A stretch of 44,496 bases of DNA from Cyanobacteria bacterium UBA947 (GTDB lineage: Bacteria; Cyanobacteriota; Vampirovibrionia; Gastranaerophilales; Gastranaerophilaceae): NCBI GenBank assembly GCA_002293275.1, contig DBCX01000037.1:5704-50199 (forward strand), given 5' to 3'. Shown here in pieces: positions 1 through 7,847 of this stretch. Under the pieces are notes generated by a model. That model searched no databases. It was not told the DNA's origin and was given only the letters and a program-made list of their open reading frames with translations. Within the stretch, counting starts at the first letter, position 1, and each line of letters begins with the position of its first letter. A program made the position numbers and the translations under genes.

Positions 1-3
1 ATT

Positions 4-2082
4 ATGATAAAAGAAAAATTTTTAGACTTCATACAAAGCTCCAAAGTCCAGACGGCGGCGTTCCACATAGGATTTGTTCTTGTGCTGACCGTTATTGTTT
101 CATCGCAAAACTTCTTTTTCCAAAATATTGTTGAAAACGGGATAAGCAAGCGCGATATTCTGGCGCACAAAACAATCAAGGTGGTTGATGTCAAGCGCAC
201 CGAGCAGCACCGCAAAGAAGCTGCCGGCCGCGTGGAAAATATTCTTGTGCCGGCAGAGGACGAGTTTGTCAAAACCAACCTGCAAACACTGCAAAACTCT
301 ATCGTGCAAATCCGCAAAAAAAACGCGGAAAACAATGTGAAGGAAGAAGAACTCGGTGTGCTGCTTGATATTTCAGACGCACAGCAAAAAAGTTTTACGA
401 TAAATTTTCTGCTAAAAACAGACGAGAACAGCCTGAAAGAAACTTTTGGCAAATCCGATATGACGCTGAACAACGTCCTAAGCGGCGGGATAACGGAAAA
501 TGATTATGAAAACAACAATATTGAACAGCTGATATTAGAAAGTCTTGTGCAAAATGTTTCCAAGCCGCAGATTACTGTGATTACGGCGCTTTTGGAGCAG
601 GTTATTGTGCCAAACCTTGTGGTTGACGATTTTGCAACAGAGGTTGCGCGCAAAAACGCCCAGAACTCCGTGCGCGAGTCCGAGGTGGTGTTCCAAGAAG
701 GCGACAAGATTTTGTTTGAGGGCGAACCTGTGACAAGGCTGAAACTTGATGCGCTGCGTCAGGCAGGGTACAACGTTTATGAGCTCAACTGGCAGGGATT
801 GTTTGCGATTACGTTCTTGATTTCAATTTACTGGGGAATGTTTTTGGTCTTTGTCAACCGGTTTTACAAAAAATATTTTGAGGTGAGTTATTTCGGGATT
901 TTTGCGCTTTTGTCAATAATCATGGCGGTTATCGCCGTGCTGCTGCCGACGGGGTTTTCGCCGTACGTGCTGCCGTTTCCGGCGTTTGTCATTATCGCCG
1001 CAATTTTCACCAACCCGCAGATTGCCCTGACGGCGTCTATTTTGCTGCTGCTCATTATGTCAGTCACGTTCCAGTACCAGATGCCGTTTGTGATAACTTT
1101 TGCGATGCTGAATTTTATGTGTGCTATTGCGATGGCGCGGCTGCGCTTTTCAACGCGGTTTGACCTGATTCGTATCGGGTTGTGGATTTCGGCGGCGGGT
1201 TTGGTATCGTACCTGGCCGTGTTCCTGCTGCAAAGATGTCTTATTGATGCCAGTCCTATTCTGCTCTTGCAAAACGGTACTTTCGTGTTCATCAACGGGC
1301 TGATTAGCTCTATTGTTGCGCTCGGTACGCTGCCGTTGATTGAGAGTGTTTTCAAGATAACAACGCCGTACGGGCTTGCAGAGCTTGCCGACCACAACCA
1401 GCCGCTGCTCAAACGGCTGCAGTTTGAAGCGCCGGGGACATACCACCACAGCTTAATGGTGTCTAATTTGGCCGAGGCCGCAGCGGAAGCCGTCGGTGCC
1501 GACCCGATTTTGGCGCGTGTCGGCGCATTCTACCACGATATCGGCAAGTTGAAACGGCCGCTGTTTTTTGTGGAAAACCAGGCGTATTTCGGGATAGAAA
1601 ACCCGCACCAAAAACTCAACCCTCGCGCAAGCAAAATGGTAATCGCCGCGCACCCGAAAGACGGTGCGGAAATCGCAGGTGAACACGGTGTTCCGGCGTT
1701 AATAAAAAACCTTATTTTGCAGCATCACGGCGACAGTCTGGCAGGGTATTTCTTCCATCAGGCGGTGCTTGATGAGGGCGCCGAAAACGTGAAAGAAGAA
1801 GAATTCCGCTACATGGGACCAAAACCGAACACAAAAGAGGCCGGCATTTTGATGATTGCAGATGCGGTTGAATCCGCTGTCCGTGCGGCAAAAAACCCGA
1901 CACCGGAGGAGATTGAGGATATTATTGAGAAGATTGTCTCCGAGCGGCTTGAAGACGGCCAGCTGTCAGACAGCCCGCTGACGCTCAAAGATTTAAAAAC
2001 TATCGGTGCGACTTTCTCACGGATTTTGCGCGGGATGCAGCACAAACGGATTGAATACCATGAAAATCTTGATATCCAATAG
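4..2082 (+). CDS. pgpH: 7TM-HD phosphohydrolase, PgpH/YqfF family
   Basis: Likely membrane-bound HD-superfamily phosphodiesterase. Characterised PgpH proteins hydrolyse cyclic-di-AMP; that substrate is inferred here. The 692 residues show the family layout: a first membrane segment near residues 18-36, an extracytoplasmic domain to about 255, a block of membrane helices at about 260-470, then a cytoplasmic HD domain. Metal-binding residues are visible at H481-H482 and H511-D512 (YHDIGKLKRP), followed by QHHGDS near residue 570. The ATG lies three bases inside the window, so its ribosome site and any upstream partner (phoH is common) are out of view. The 3' end overlaps ybeY by 23 bases. The pgpH-ybeY-dgkA order is a widespread operon in Gram-positives and Cyanobacteria. 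Confidence 0.85.
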   Translation: MIKEKFLDFIQSSKVQTAAFHIGFVLVLTVIVSSQNFFFQNIVENGISKRDILAHKTIKVVDVKRTEQHRKEAAGRVENILVPAEDEFVKTNLQTLQNSIVQIRKKNAENNVKEEELGVLLDISDAQQKSFTINFLLKTDENSLKETFGKSDMTLNNVLSGGITENDYENNNIEQLILESLVQNVSKPQITVITALLEQVIVPNLVVDDFATEVARKNAQNSVRESEVVFQEGDKILFEGEPVTRLKLDALRQAGYNVYELNWQGLFAITFLISIYWGMFLVFVNRFYKKYFEVSYFGIFALLSIIMAVIAVLLPTGFSPYVLPFPAFVIIAAIFTNPQIALTASILLLLIMSVTFQYQMPFVITFAMLNFMCAIAMARLRFSTRFDLIRIGLWISAAGLVSYLAVFLLQRCLIDASPILLLQNGTFVFINGLISSIVALGTLPLIESVFKITTPYGLAELADHNQPLLKRLQFEAPGTYHHSLMVSNLAEAAAEAVGADPILARVGAFYHDIGKLKRPLFFVENQAYFGIENPHQKLNPRASKMVIAAHPKDGAEIAGEHGVPALIKNLILQHHGDSLAGYFFHQAVLDEGAENVKEEEFRYMGPKPNTKEAGILMIADAVESAVRAAKNPTPEEIEDIIEKIVSERLEDGQLSDSPLTLKDLKTIGATFSRILRGMQHKRIEYHENLDIQ

Positions 2083-2488
2083 TGGCGAATATAGCGACGA
2101 AGCTGAAAAAATCACGCGGTTTTACCTTGAAAAAATAATTGACACTTCCTGCCTTGCAGGACTGGATTTTGACACAATTGCGTTTGATATTTTTTATTGC
2201 GGCAGCGAACAAATCCGCAGCATCAACCGCGAGCACCGCGGCAAAGACGAGAGTACCGATGTGATTACGTTTGCGCTGTTTGCAGACAGCGAGCCAAAGC
2301 TTGTCACAGACGGCCAAATCAATCTGGGTGAGATTATTATTAACACCGATGAGGAAAACCCGCTGCTTTTGATAACCCATGGGATTTTGCATCTGCTCGG
2401 ATTTGACCACAACACAGATGCGCAGTATAATTTTGTTGTAGGGATGCAAGATGAGGCGATAAGGAAAATAAAAAATGACGAAATTTAA
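2060..2488 (+). CDS. ybeY: Endoribonuclease YbeY (rRNA maturation factor)
   Basis: Single-strand endoribonuclease involved in 16S rRNA 3' end maturation and ribosome quality control in characterised species. The zinc-binding signature HGILHLLGFDH, with three histidines, sits near residues 100-110 of a 142-residue protein, the normal family length. The start was set at the ATG at 2060 (MKILISNSGEY), not at an upstream in-frame ATG at 2006, because the extra 18 residues lie inside the pgpH HD region and do not resemble YbeY. It overlaps pgpH by 23 bases and dgkA by 14, so the three genes are probably translationally coupled. Confidence 0.93.
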   Translation: MKILISNSGEYSDEAEKITRFYLEKIIDTSCLAGLDFDTIAFDIFYCGSEQIRSINREHRGKDESTDVITFALFADSEPKLVTDGQINLGEIIINTDEENPLLLITHGILHLLGFDHNTDAQYNFVVGMQDEAIRKIKNDEI

Positions 2489-2852
2489 ATGTCAGGGGTT
2501 TGGAAACACATTCAAGAACGCACGCAAGGGTTTGCGGCTGGCGTTCAAGGCGGAAGACTGCATCAAAATCCACTTTGTTGTCGCGATATTTGTCTTGATT
2601 GCGGCGGTTTGGCTGCAATTCAGCGCGGCAGAGTTTTGCATAATCTTTATGACCATCGCAATGGTCATAATAACGGAAATGGTCAATTCCGCGATAGAGT
2701 TTGCAACCGACGCGGTTTTCAAAAACAAGTATTCAAAGATGGTCGGGATGGCAAAAGATATCGCAGCAGGCGCCGTAATGGTAGCGACATTCACCTCGGT
2801 GGCTGTCGGAATCGCACTGTTTTTGCCAAAACTTTTATCAGTTATTGCTTAA
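2475..2852 (+). CDS. dgkA: Diacylglycerol / undecaprenol kinase, DgkA family
   Basis: Small integral-membrane lipid kinase of 125 residues with three predicted helices (about 33-52, 55-72 and 95-117). The family signature is present: EMVNSAIE around residue 70 and the KDIAAGAV motif near residue 95. Members phosphorylate diacylglycerol (Gram-negatives) or undecaprenol (Gram-positives). Which lipid is used cannot be told from sequence. It is the last gene of the pgpH-ybeY-dgkA operon, and its 3' end overlaps a convergent small gene by 15 bases with no obvious terminator. Confidence 0.9.
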   Translation: MTKFKCQGFGNTFKNARKGLRLAFKAEDCIKIHFVVAIFVLIAAVWLQFSAAEFCIIFMTIAMVIITEMVNSAIEFATDAVFKNKYSKMVGMAKDIAAGAVMVATFTSVAVGIALFLPKLLSVIA

Positions 2853-3041
2853 AACAAGCCTGAATGTGGCAAGATTTTTAATAGAAAGCAGAGCGTGCTT
2901 GTTGTCTTGCTCTTTTGAGATATTAAATATGCGAACAATACGCCGAATTTCTTCCAAATCCTTACGTGATTCAATTTTATAAACGTTGTTGATAGGGTCA
3001 GAAACCACGCCCATAAGCGTATTCAGTTCTTGTTCTTTCAT
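2838..3041 (-). CDS. Small hypothetical protein, 67 aa
   Basis: Function not recognised. The protein is soluble and charged (KEQELNTLMGV... RKDLEEIRRIVRIF), with no Cys cluster, signal peptide or membrane segment. It is probably real: AGAGGA lies about eight bases before the ATG, and a TATAAT-like -10 lies upstream at about 3068-3073 on the minus strand. Its stop falls inside the end of dgkA, giving a 15-base convergent overlap. It has no recognisable relation to its neighbours. Confidence 0.55.
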   Translation of the reverse strand: MKEQELNTLMGVVSDPINNVYKIESRKDLEEIRRIVRIFNISKEQDNKHALLSIKNLATFRLVLSNN

Positions 3042-3147
3042 CTAAAATAATCCTCTTTTCTTTTATACTATTATAAAGAGTTTTTTTCAAAATTAATTGC
3101 CTTTTTGTAACATTACTTCACAATGATTAATGGCTGCGGGATTCGGT

Positions 3148-3774
3148 TTAGATTAGTTTCGCGCAGCGTTGATTAATTGGGCATCCGGCGCACAGGGGCT
3201 TAATAGGTTTGCATACATTTTGTCCGTGCGTGACAAGCAGTGTGTTAAAATCAATCCAGTATTTTTGCGGCAGTTTCTCGCGCAGCGCAAACTCGGTCTG
3301 CTCGGGCGTTTTGGTTTTAACGTAACCGAGCCGGTTACAGATACGGTGGACGTGGACATCAACACAAATCGCAGGTATGCCAAACCCGCGCGCCAGCACC
3401 AGATTTGCCGTCTTGCGGCCGACACCGTTGAACTTTATCAGCTCGTCAATCGTGTCCGGCACCGGCCGGGTTGTGAGCGATTTGGAAAGCTCAATAATTT
3501 GCCGCGCCTTGTTTTTGTAAAACCCGACCGGATAAATCGCCTTTGCCAGAACATCTTCACTGACGGCGGCAAGCTCTTTGGGCGTTGTGCCAAGCTCCAT
3601 CATCCGCAAAGCCGCGCCATAGGTGGTTTTGTCGTTTGTGCGCAAGCTCAAAATGCAGCAAACCAGCACCAGATAAGGGTCGTGGCAGTTTTCCATCAGC
3701 AAAACAAAATCGCTCATCGGCTGCTTTGCAGACTTTAAATCTTCAACAACTTTATCAATTGCACAGCCGCTCAA
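3148..3774 (-). CDS. nth: Endonuclease III (DNA glycosylase/AP lyase)
   Basis: Base-excision repair enzyme that removes oxidised pyrimidines and cleaves the AP site. The 208 residues contain the helix-hairpin-helix GVGRKTANLVL with catalytic Lys121, the catalytic Asp139 in VDVHVHRI, and a C-terminal iron-sulfur cluster loop with spacing C-x6-C-x2-C-x5-C. The Lys/Asp pair separates it from MutY. It lies directly downstream of lpxK on the same strand (6-base gap), so it is probably cotranscribed with lpxK and the MCE gene. No functional link to them is evident. Confidence 0.94.
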   Translation of the reverse strand: MSGCAIDKVVEDLKSAKQPMSDFVLLMENCHDPYLVLVCCILSLRTNDKTTYGAALRMMELGTTPKELAAVSEDVLAKAIYPVGFYKNKARQIIELSKSLTTRPVPDTIDELIKFNGVGRKTANLVLARGFGIPAICVDVHVHRICNRLGYVKTKTPEQTEFALREKLPQKYWIDFNTLLVTHGQNVCKPIKPLCAGCPINQRCAKLI

Positions 3775-3780
3775 TTATAT

Positions 3781-4707
3781 TTACCCCCCCAGCCATGACA
3801 AATCCATAACGGTTTTGAGTTTTAGCGCGTAAATGTTGTCCAAACCGAATTTTTGCAGTTTCACGGCGTCTTTTTCGGTCGTGACAATTGTGCCTTTGAT
3901 GTTTGAGACGTCTTTGAATTCGTAATTGTGGTGGTCGTCAAACGTTACTGTGTGCTTGATTTTAAAGTCTGTGAGCAAATCGTAGAACGAGCCGGGCTGG
4001 CCGATTGCGCAGATTGCGGTGACCGCGCTGCCGGATTTTAACGGAGTGCCGGTTTTGATATTGTAAACGCCGTCCGGCATCATCCGAACGTCCGCTGAGT
4101 CGCCTGTTTTACTGACTTTAAGCAGCTTATCCGCGCGCGCAAGGTTACGCAAATCCTCACGCAGCGGGCCTGCCGGGAGTAGTTTTGCGTTACCGAACAT
4201 CATCCGGCTGTCCGCAAGCACAATATCAACATCTCTGTGGAGCCTGCGGTGCTGAAACCCGTCATCAAGCACAATGTTTTTTACGCCAAGCTGCTCAACC
4301 GCATACCGCGCGGCTTTTACGCGGTCTTTGCAGGTGATAATGACTGCTGACGCAAGATTCTGCGCGAGCCAGAGCGGCTCGTCCGCTGCACCGATTGAGT
4401 CCGGAGTGACAATGTTCAACCCTTTTGCCCATTTGCCTTTGCCGCCGTAGCCTCGCGATATTATGGCGGTTTTTTCACCGAGGTGTTTTGCAATCTCTGC
4501 AACGACAGGCGTTTTGCCCACACCGCCCGTTGTGATATTGCCGACAGACACCACAAACGCATCGACCTTCGCGGGTTTTAAAACCCCGCTGTCGTAGAGC
4601 CAATTTTTGAACCCCGCACCAAAACCGTAAAAAATTGACGCAAAATCCAATATCGGATTGACATCTTTGCTGTAATGCAGTTCGGTGAATTTAGCAAGGC
4701 AGCCCAT
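3781..4707 (-). CDS. lpxK: Tetraacyldisaccharide 4'-kinase LpxK
   Basis: Membrane-associated P-loop kinase that adds the 4' phosphate of lipid A, so the organism should make a lipid A-type outer membrane. Seen: Walker A GGVGKT at residues 61-66, preceded by VGNITT, and the LpxK motif DDGFQHRRLHRDVDIV near residue 140. At 308 residues it is slightly shorter than usual. The N-terminus lacks the strongly hydrophobic start of many homologues but keeps the WLYDSGVL segment. GGGG precedes the ATG. It ends in a G-run coding Gly-Gly before the stop. It sits between the MCE gene (22-base gap) and nth. Confidence 0.93.
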   Translation of the reverse strand: MGCLAKFTELHYSKDVNPILDFASIFYGFGAGFKNWLYDSGVLKPAKVDAFVVSVGNITTGGVGKTPVVAEIAKHLGEKTAIISRGYGGKGKWAKGLNIVTPDSIGAADEPLWLAQNLASAVIITCKDRVKAARYAVEQLGVKNIVLDDGFQHRRLHRDVDIVLADSRMMFGNAKLLPAGPLREDLRNLARADKLLKVSKTGDSADVRMMPDGVYNIKTGTPLKSGSAVTAICAIGQPGSFYDLLTDFKIKHTVTFDDHHNYEFKDVSNIKGTIVTTEKDAVKLQKFGLDNIYALKLKTVMDLSWLGG

Positions 4708-4729
4708 TCATTTACCCCTTTACCCCTCG

Positions 4730-6091
4730 TTAAAACATCAATCTAAATAACAAGAACCGTTTGTTCAGTTTTTCGGAGAATTTGCGCAGGTTGCTTGTCG
4801 TTGCGGCGGTATCGTCCATGATTTTTTGCAGCTCGGTTTTGCACTCCGGTGTCATTTTGTTTACGGTATCAAGCGTTGTTGAAATATCGACCATCGCCGC
4901 GTTCACATTGTTGACCGTTCTTGTCAAATCGGTTTTCAGCTGGTCGTCTTTTGTCAGCGTGGTGACAAACCTGCTTATTTCGCCCATATTGTGCGTGATT
5001 GCGCGGATATCCTCGGCCATTTGCTTGGATTCTTTTTCGTCACCCATAATTTTGTTTATGTTGTTGGTCAATTGCGCAAACGAGTTTGCTGCGCTGCCGG
5101 CATCTTTTTTGAAGTCTTTGTCGGTTACAAGGTTGTTAATATTGGTTGAAAGCTTGTTGAAATCACCTGCGGCTTGCTCGGCTATCTTCATCAGCTGCGC
5201 CAAATCGCCTTTTGAGCTGTCAATAAGCTCGTTGAGCTTGGCCATGGTATCGTTTGTGGTTGTTGTCAGCTCGTTTATGTTGGTGACAGACATTTTTAGC
5301 TCCGCAATGACCTCATCGGAGAGCAGGTCGTTAATTTTGCGGTTGGTCTCGGTAAGGCCCTCGGCGGCTTTGTACTGCCAGTCCAAGAAGTCCGCAATCC
5401 GCATCGGATTAACGATTGTATAAGGCGACGTCTGCGGCGGGTACGGCGGCACAACATCATCAAGCGTTGAAATCTGCAGCTTTGACTTGCCGTTTGCCTT
5501 TACATCCGTGCCCTTCATAAACTCAGGCAGGATAAGCCCCGGCAGGTTAACAATGTAGTCAACCTTGTACGCGTAATTTGTTCCGATAGCATCGCGGATA
5601 TCGTAAGGCACCGCCTCACGCGCGATAACATTGATACTTTTAATCACGCCGACATCATAAAATTTATCATCAAGTTTCATCTGAACCGGGTCGTTTTCGT
5701 ACAGAATATCTTTTGAAACCATCGGCAGATAAAGCGTGCGCAGCTTTGGCGGTGTGATTTCAAGGAACAACTCGCCAATCAGCCCCGATTGCTGGATAGT
5801 AAACATAGATGCCGTCGGGATTTCAATATTGGGTTCTGTGATAACGAACTTGACGTTGACGTGGTTTTTTTCGGCTGAGATGACCGGTGTGATTTCCTCA
5901 ACCTGACCGACTTTAATCCCCATCATCTGAACACCCGCACCTGCGCGCATCCCGTTCACATCGCTAAATTGCACCTCAATCCGTTTGGCAGACGAGAATG
6001 TTCGGCCCTTGACCCGTACAACCACGCCCAGCAAGAGTATTAATGCCAAAAGCGTCAGCAGACCCACTTTAAATGATGGTGAAAATTTCAT
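4730..6091 (-). CDS. MCE/MlaD-family lipid transport protein
   Basis: Membrane-anchored MCE-domain protein, probably the substrate-binding part of an ABC lipid transporter between inner and outer membrane (MlaD family). One N-terminal helix spans residues 8-28. The MCE domain at about 38-115 includes VQFSDVNGMRAGAGVQMMGIKVGQV and the SGLIGE segment. From about residue 240 it becomes long amphipathic helices (TNINELTTTTNDTMAKLNEL...), as in MCE needle proteins. The ATG at 6091 (MKFSPSFKVGL) was preferred over a TTG 18 bases earlier, because that TTG lies inside the promoter-like TTGTGGTACAAT. No MlaE or MlaF gene is in view. It heads a likely operon with lpxK and nth. Confidence 0.88.
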   Translation of the reverse strand: MKFSPSFKVGLLTLLALILLLGVVVRVKGRTFSSAKRIEVQFSDVNGMRAGAGVQMMGIKVGQVEEITPVISAEKNHVNVKFVITEPNIEIPTASMFTIQQSGLIGELFLEITPPKLRTLYLPMVSKDILYENDPVQMKLDDKFYDVGVIKSINVIAREAVPYDIRDAIGTNYAYKVDYIVNLPGLILPEFMKGTDVKANGKSKLQISTLDDVVPPYPPQTSPYTIVNPMRIADFLDWQYKAAEGLTETNRKINDLLSDEVIAELKMSVTNINELTTTTNDTMAKLNELIDSSKGDLAQLMKIAEQAAGDFNKLSTNINNLVTDKDFKKDAGSAANSFAQLTNNINKIMGDEKESKQMAEDIRAITHNMGEISRFVTTLTKDDQLKTDLTRTVNNVNAAMVDISTTLDTVNKMTPECKTELQKIMDDTAATTSNLRKFSEKLNKRFLLFRLMF

Positions 6092-6097
6092 AGAATT

Positions 6098-6111
6098 ATT
6101 GTACCACAAAT
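6098..6111 (-). promoter_or_regulatory. Extended -10 promoter of the MCE gene, probably leaderless
   Basis: The minus strand reads TTTGTGGTACAAT (TGG plus TACAAT), ending six bases before the ATG at 6091. No Shine-Dalgarno sequence lies between them. With a start site about seven bases after the hexamer, the transcript would begin at or next to the AUG. The same 13-mer precedes gyrB. Confidence 0.6.
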
Positions 6112-6225
6112 ATTAACGGCAGAACCTGCCTGCGGCGAATGTAACGATTTGTAACCAAACCGCCGGTTTTGTTAAAGTTCGGCAAAACCCATGCCGACAT
6201 GGCTTTCAGAAGGAAGAGGTGGTTT

Positions 6226-7767
6226 ATGGGCTTATCATCAACTCAGGCTCGTTTTTTGCAGTTAACGGGCAGAAAAAGTAATGTTGAATATCAAGGACAA
6301 CAGATTAACCAGTCGCGTGTTGCGCTGGGCAACCAATCGGCAAGCTACTATCAGCAGCTGTACAGTTCAACAGTACCAACCCCGCCATCGGTTGATGAGT
6401 ATACAAAAGTTGTTTACTCGTTCAATGACGGAAGGGTTGATAACGAGATTACGTTTATGCAGGCCAAGCAAAACGGCGAGTATATGGTCAGCTACAAAAC
6501 GTCCGCCAGAGATGATTTCGCTATCGTGAAGGATTCGTCAAACATTGCTACGCGTGTTATGGCGATGGATGAAAATAATGTAAGTTATTATGAAAAGGTT
6601 AACAAACAAAAGGATTACCAATATCTGGCAAACTCGGAGTATCATTCAACGGCATATATGACGCGGATGATGAACCACATTTTGCCGCCGGGTAACTACA
6701 CAACATCTGACGGTCAAAATCTTGTGATATACGCTGCGCTTGACCCGGCCGGCAGCGGAGATATTGATACTCAAGATTGGTCAAAGCATCAGGATTATAT
6801 CCCGCTGCGTGACGTTTATACCCAAATCGCGGCCGACCCGGATTCAACTATTATCCAGCAGCTTATAGATTTGCTCTATGACACGCGGCAGGCAAACCCC
6901 AACAACGTAGACAGAAAAAATACACCGGAAGACACCGAGCTTGTTGACAGGTTCCGCGATATTGTTGAAAACCAGATAGCGCAGTTTTTCACCGAACAGT
7001 TTATGATTGGCAGCAGGCAGCTGCGCACGATGGGCGAAATGCCCGAGGATGAGCTTAGAAACTCCGACCCGTATTTGCGCACCCTGTCAGACGACGAAAT
7101 CGTCGCTATGGTTGAGGAAGAACTTTTGTATCTGGAAAAACTTAACTCGGATGATTTAAAGAACAAATACAACGACGACCGCTACGCTGTGCCGATAGGC
7201 AACCCGGACTGGGACAAGCCGGGCGATGACGGCGGTGACTGGCTTATCCGTTATGTTCAAAACACAAGCACAGGCGCGTGGGAGCCGGAATTCTACAGAG
7301 AGGCCGAATTGCGCGGGATAAGAGATAATTACCGCACATTCTATGACGAAAACAACAACAGCGCCTCCGGGATCAATTTCTACAAAGTCTCCGGTGACAC
7401 AGAAGAAATCCAAGAGATAAAAGGCGTACCGGCACGGCTTGAACACGACGGCACCGGCAGGTACTCAAGCATTACGCTCAACCCCGGTACCGAGTTTGAG
7501 CAGTATTATTCACTCACGACCAACACGGTTAAAGATGAGCTGGCATACGAAAGCGCGATGAACCAGTACAACTTTGACAAGCACTGGTATGATGACATGA
7601 TATCAAGTGTGAACGCCAAGATTAAAAATATTCAGGCGCAGGACAGAAATTTAGAGATAAAACTAAAACAATGCGACACAGAACAACGTGCTATCCAAAC
7701 CGAAATGGAGGCAATAACCAAAATCGTTGAAAAGAACGTGGAATCAACGTTCAAAACATTCGGATAA
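6226..7767 (+). CDS. Orphan 513-aa protein with N-terminal SSTQAR motif and C-terminal coiled coil
   Basis: Family not recognised from characterised proteins. The start at 6226 was chosen because AGAAGGAAGAGGTGG precedes it; 19 upstream in-frame residues lack such a site. The N-terminus (GLSSTQARFLQLTGRKSNVE, then YQGQQINQSR) is polar and helical, with no signal peptide. The middle is acidic and Tyr-rich. The last about 60 residues (from SSVNAKIKNIQAQ) form a heptad-like coiled coil ending in STFKTFG. Helical ends around a variable middle recall surface filament or flagellar/type III rod-type subunits, but that is only an analogy. There is no membrane segment. A strong Shine-Dalgarno and micro-ORF follow immediately. 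Confidence 0.75.
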   Translation: MGLSSTQARFLQLTGRKSNVEYQGQQINQSRVALGNQSASYYQQLYSSTVPTPPSVDEYTKVVYSFNDGRVDNEITFMQAKQNGEYMVSYKTSARDDFAIVKDSSNIATRVMAMDENNVSYYEKVNKQKDYQYLANSEYHSTAYMTRMMNHILPPGNYTTSDGQNLVIYAALDPAGSGDIDTQDWSKHQDYIPLRDVYTQIAADPDSTIIQQLIDLLYDTRQANPNNVDRKNTPEDTELVDRFRDIVENQIAQFFTEQFMIGSRQLRTMGEMPEDELRNSDPYLRTLSDDEIVAMVEEELLYLEKLNSDDLKNKYNDDRYAVPIGNPDWDKPGDDGGDWLIRYVQNTSTGAWEPEFYREAELRGIRDNYRTFYDENNNSASGINFYKVSGDTEEIQEIKGVPARLEHDGTGRYSSITLNPGTEFEQYYSLTTNTVKDELAYESAMNQYNFDKHWYDDMISSVNAKIKNIQAQDRNLEIKLKQCDTEQRAIQTEMEAITKIVEKNVESTFKTFG

Positions 7768-7781
7768 GGAGGTGATAGTTT

Positions 7782-7847
7782 TTGATAGTTGATATTTTGT
7801 TATACACCTGTTTAGGGCTGGTTGTGTGTTCTATTGTTGAGGCCTAA
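7782..7847 (+). CDS. Hydrophobic 21-aa micro-ORF with strong Shine-Dalgarno
   Basis: A TTG-initiated ORF of 21 codons starts seven bases after a perfect GGAGGTG (7768-7774), which directly follows the stop codon of the preceding gene. The peptide is one hydrophobic stretch with acidic residues near each end (MIVDILLYTCLGLV, then VCSIVEA). It fits a single membrane helix with two cysteines. Its stop interlocks with that of the convergent GH13 gene (CTAA). Translation is not proven: the Shine-Dalgarno is the main evidence, and TTG is a weak start. Confidence 0.4.
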   Translation: MIVDILLYTCLGLVVCSIVEA

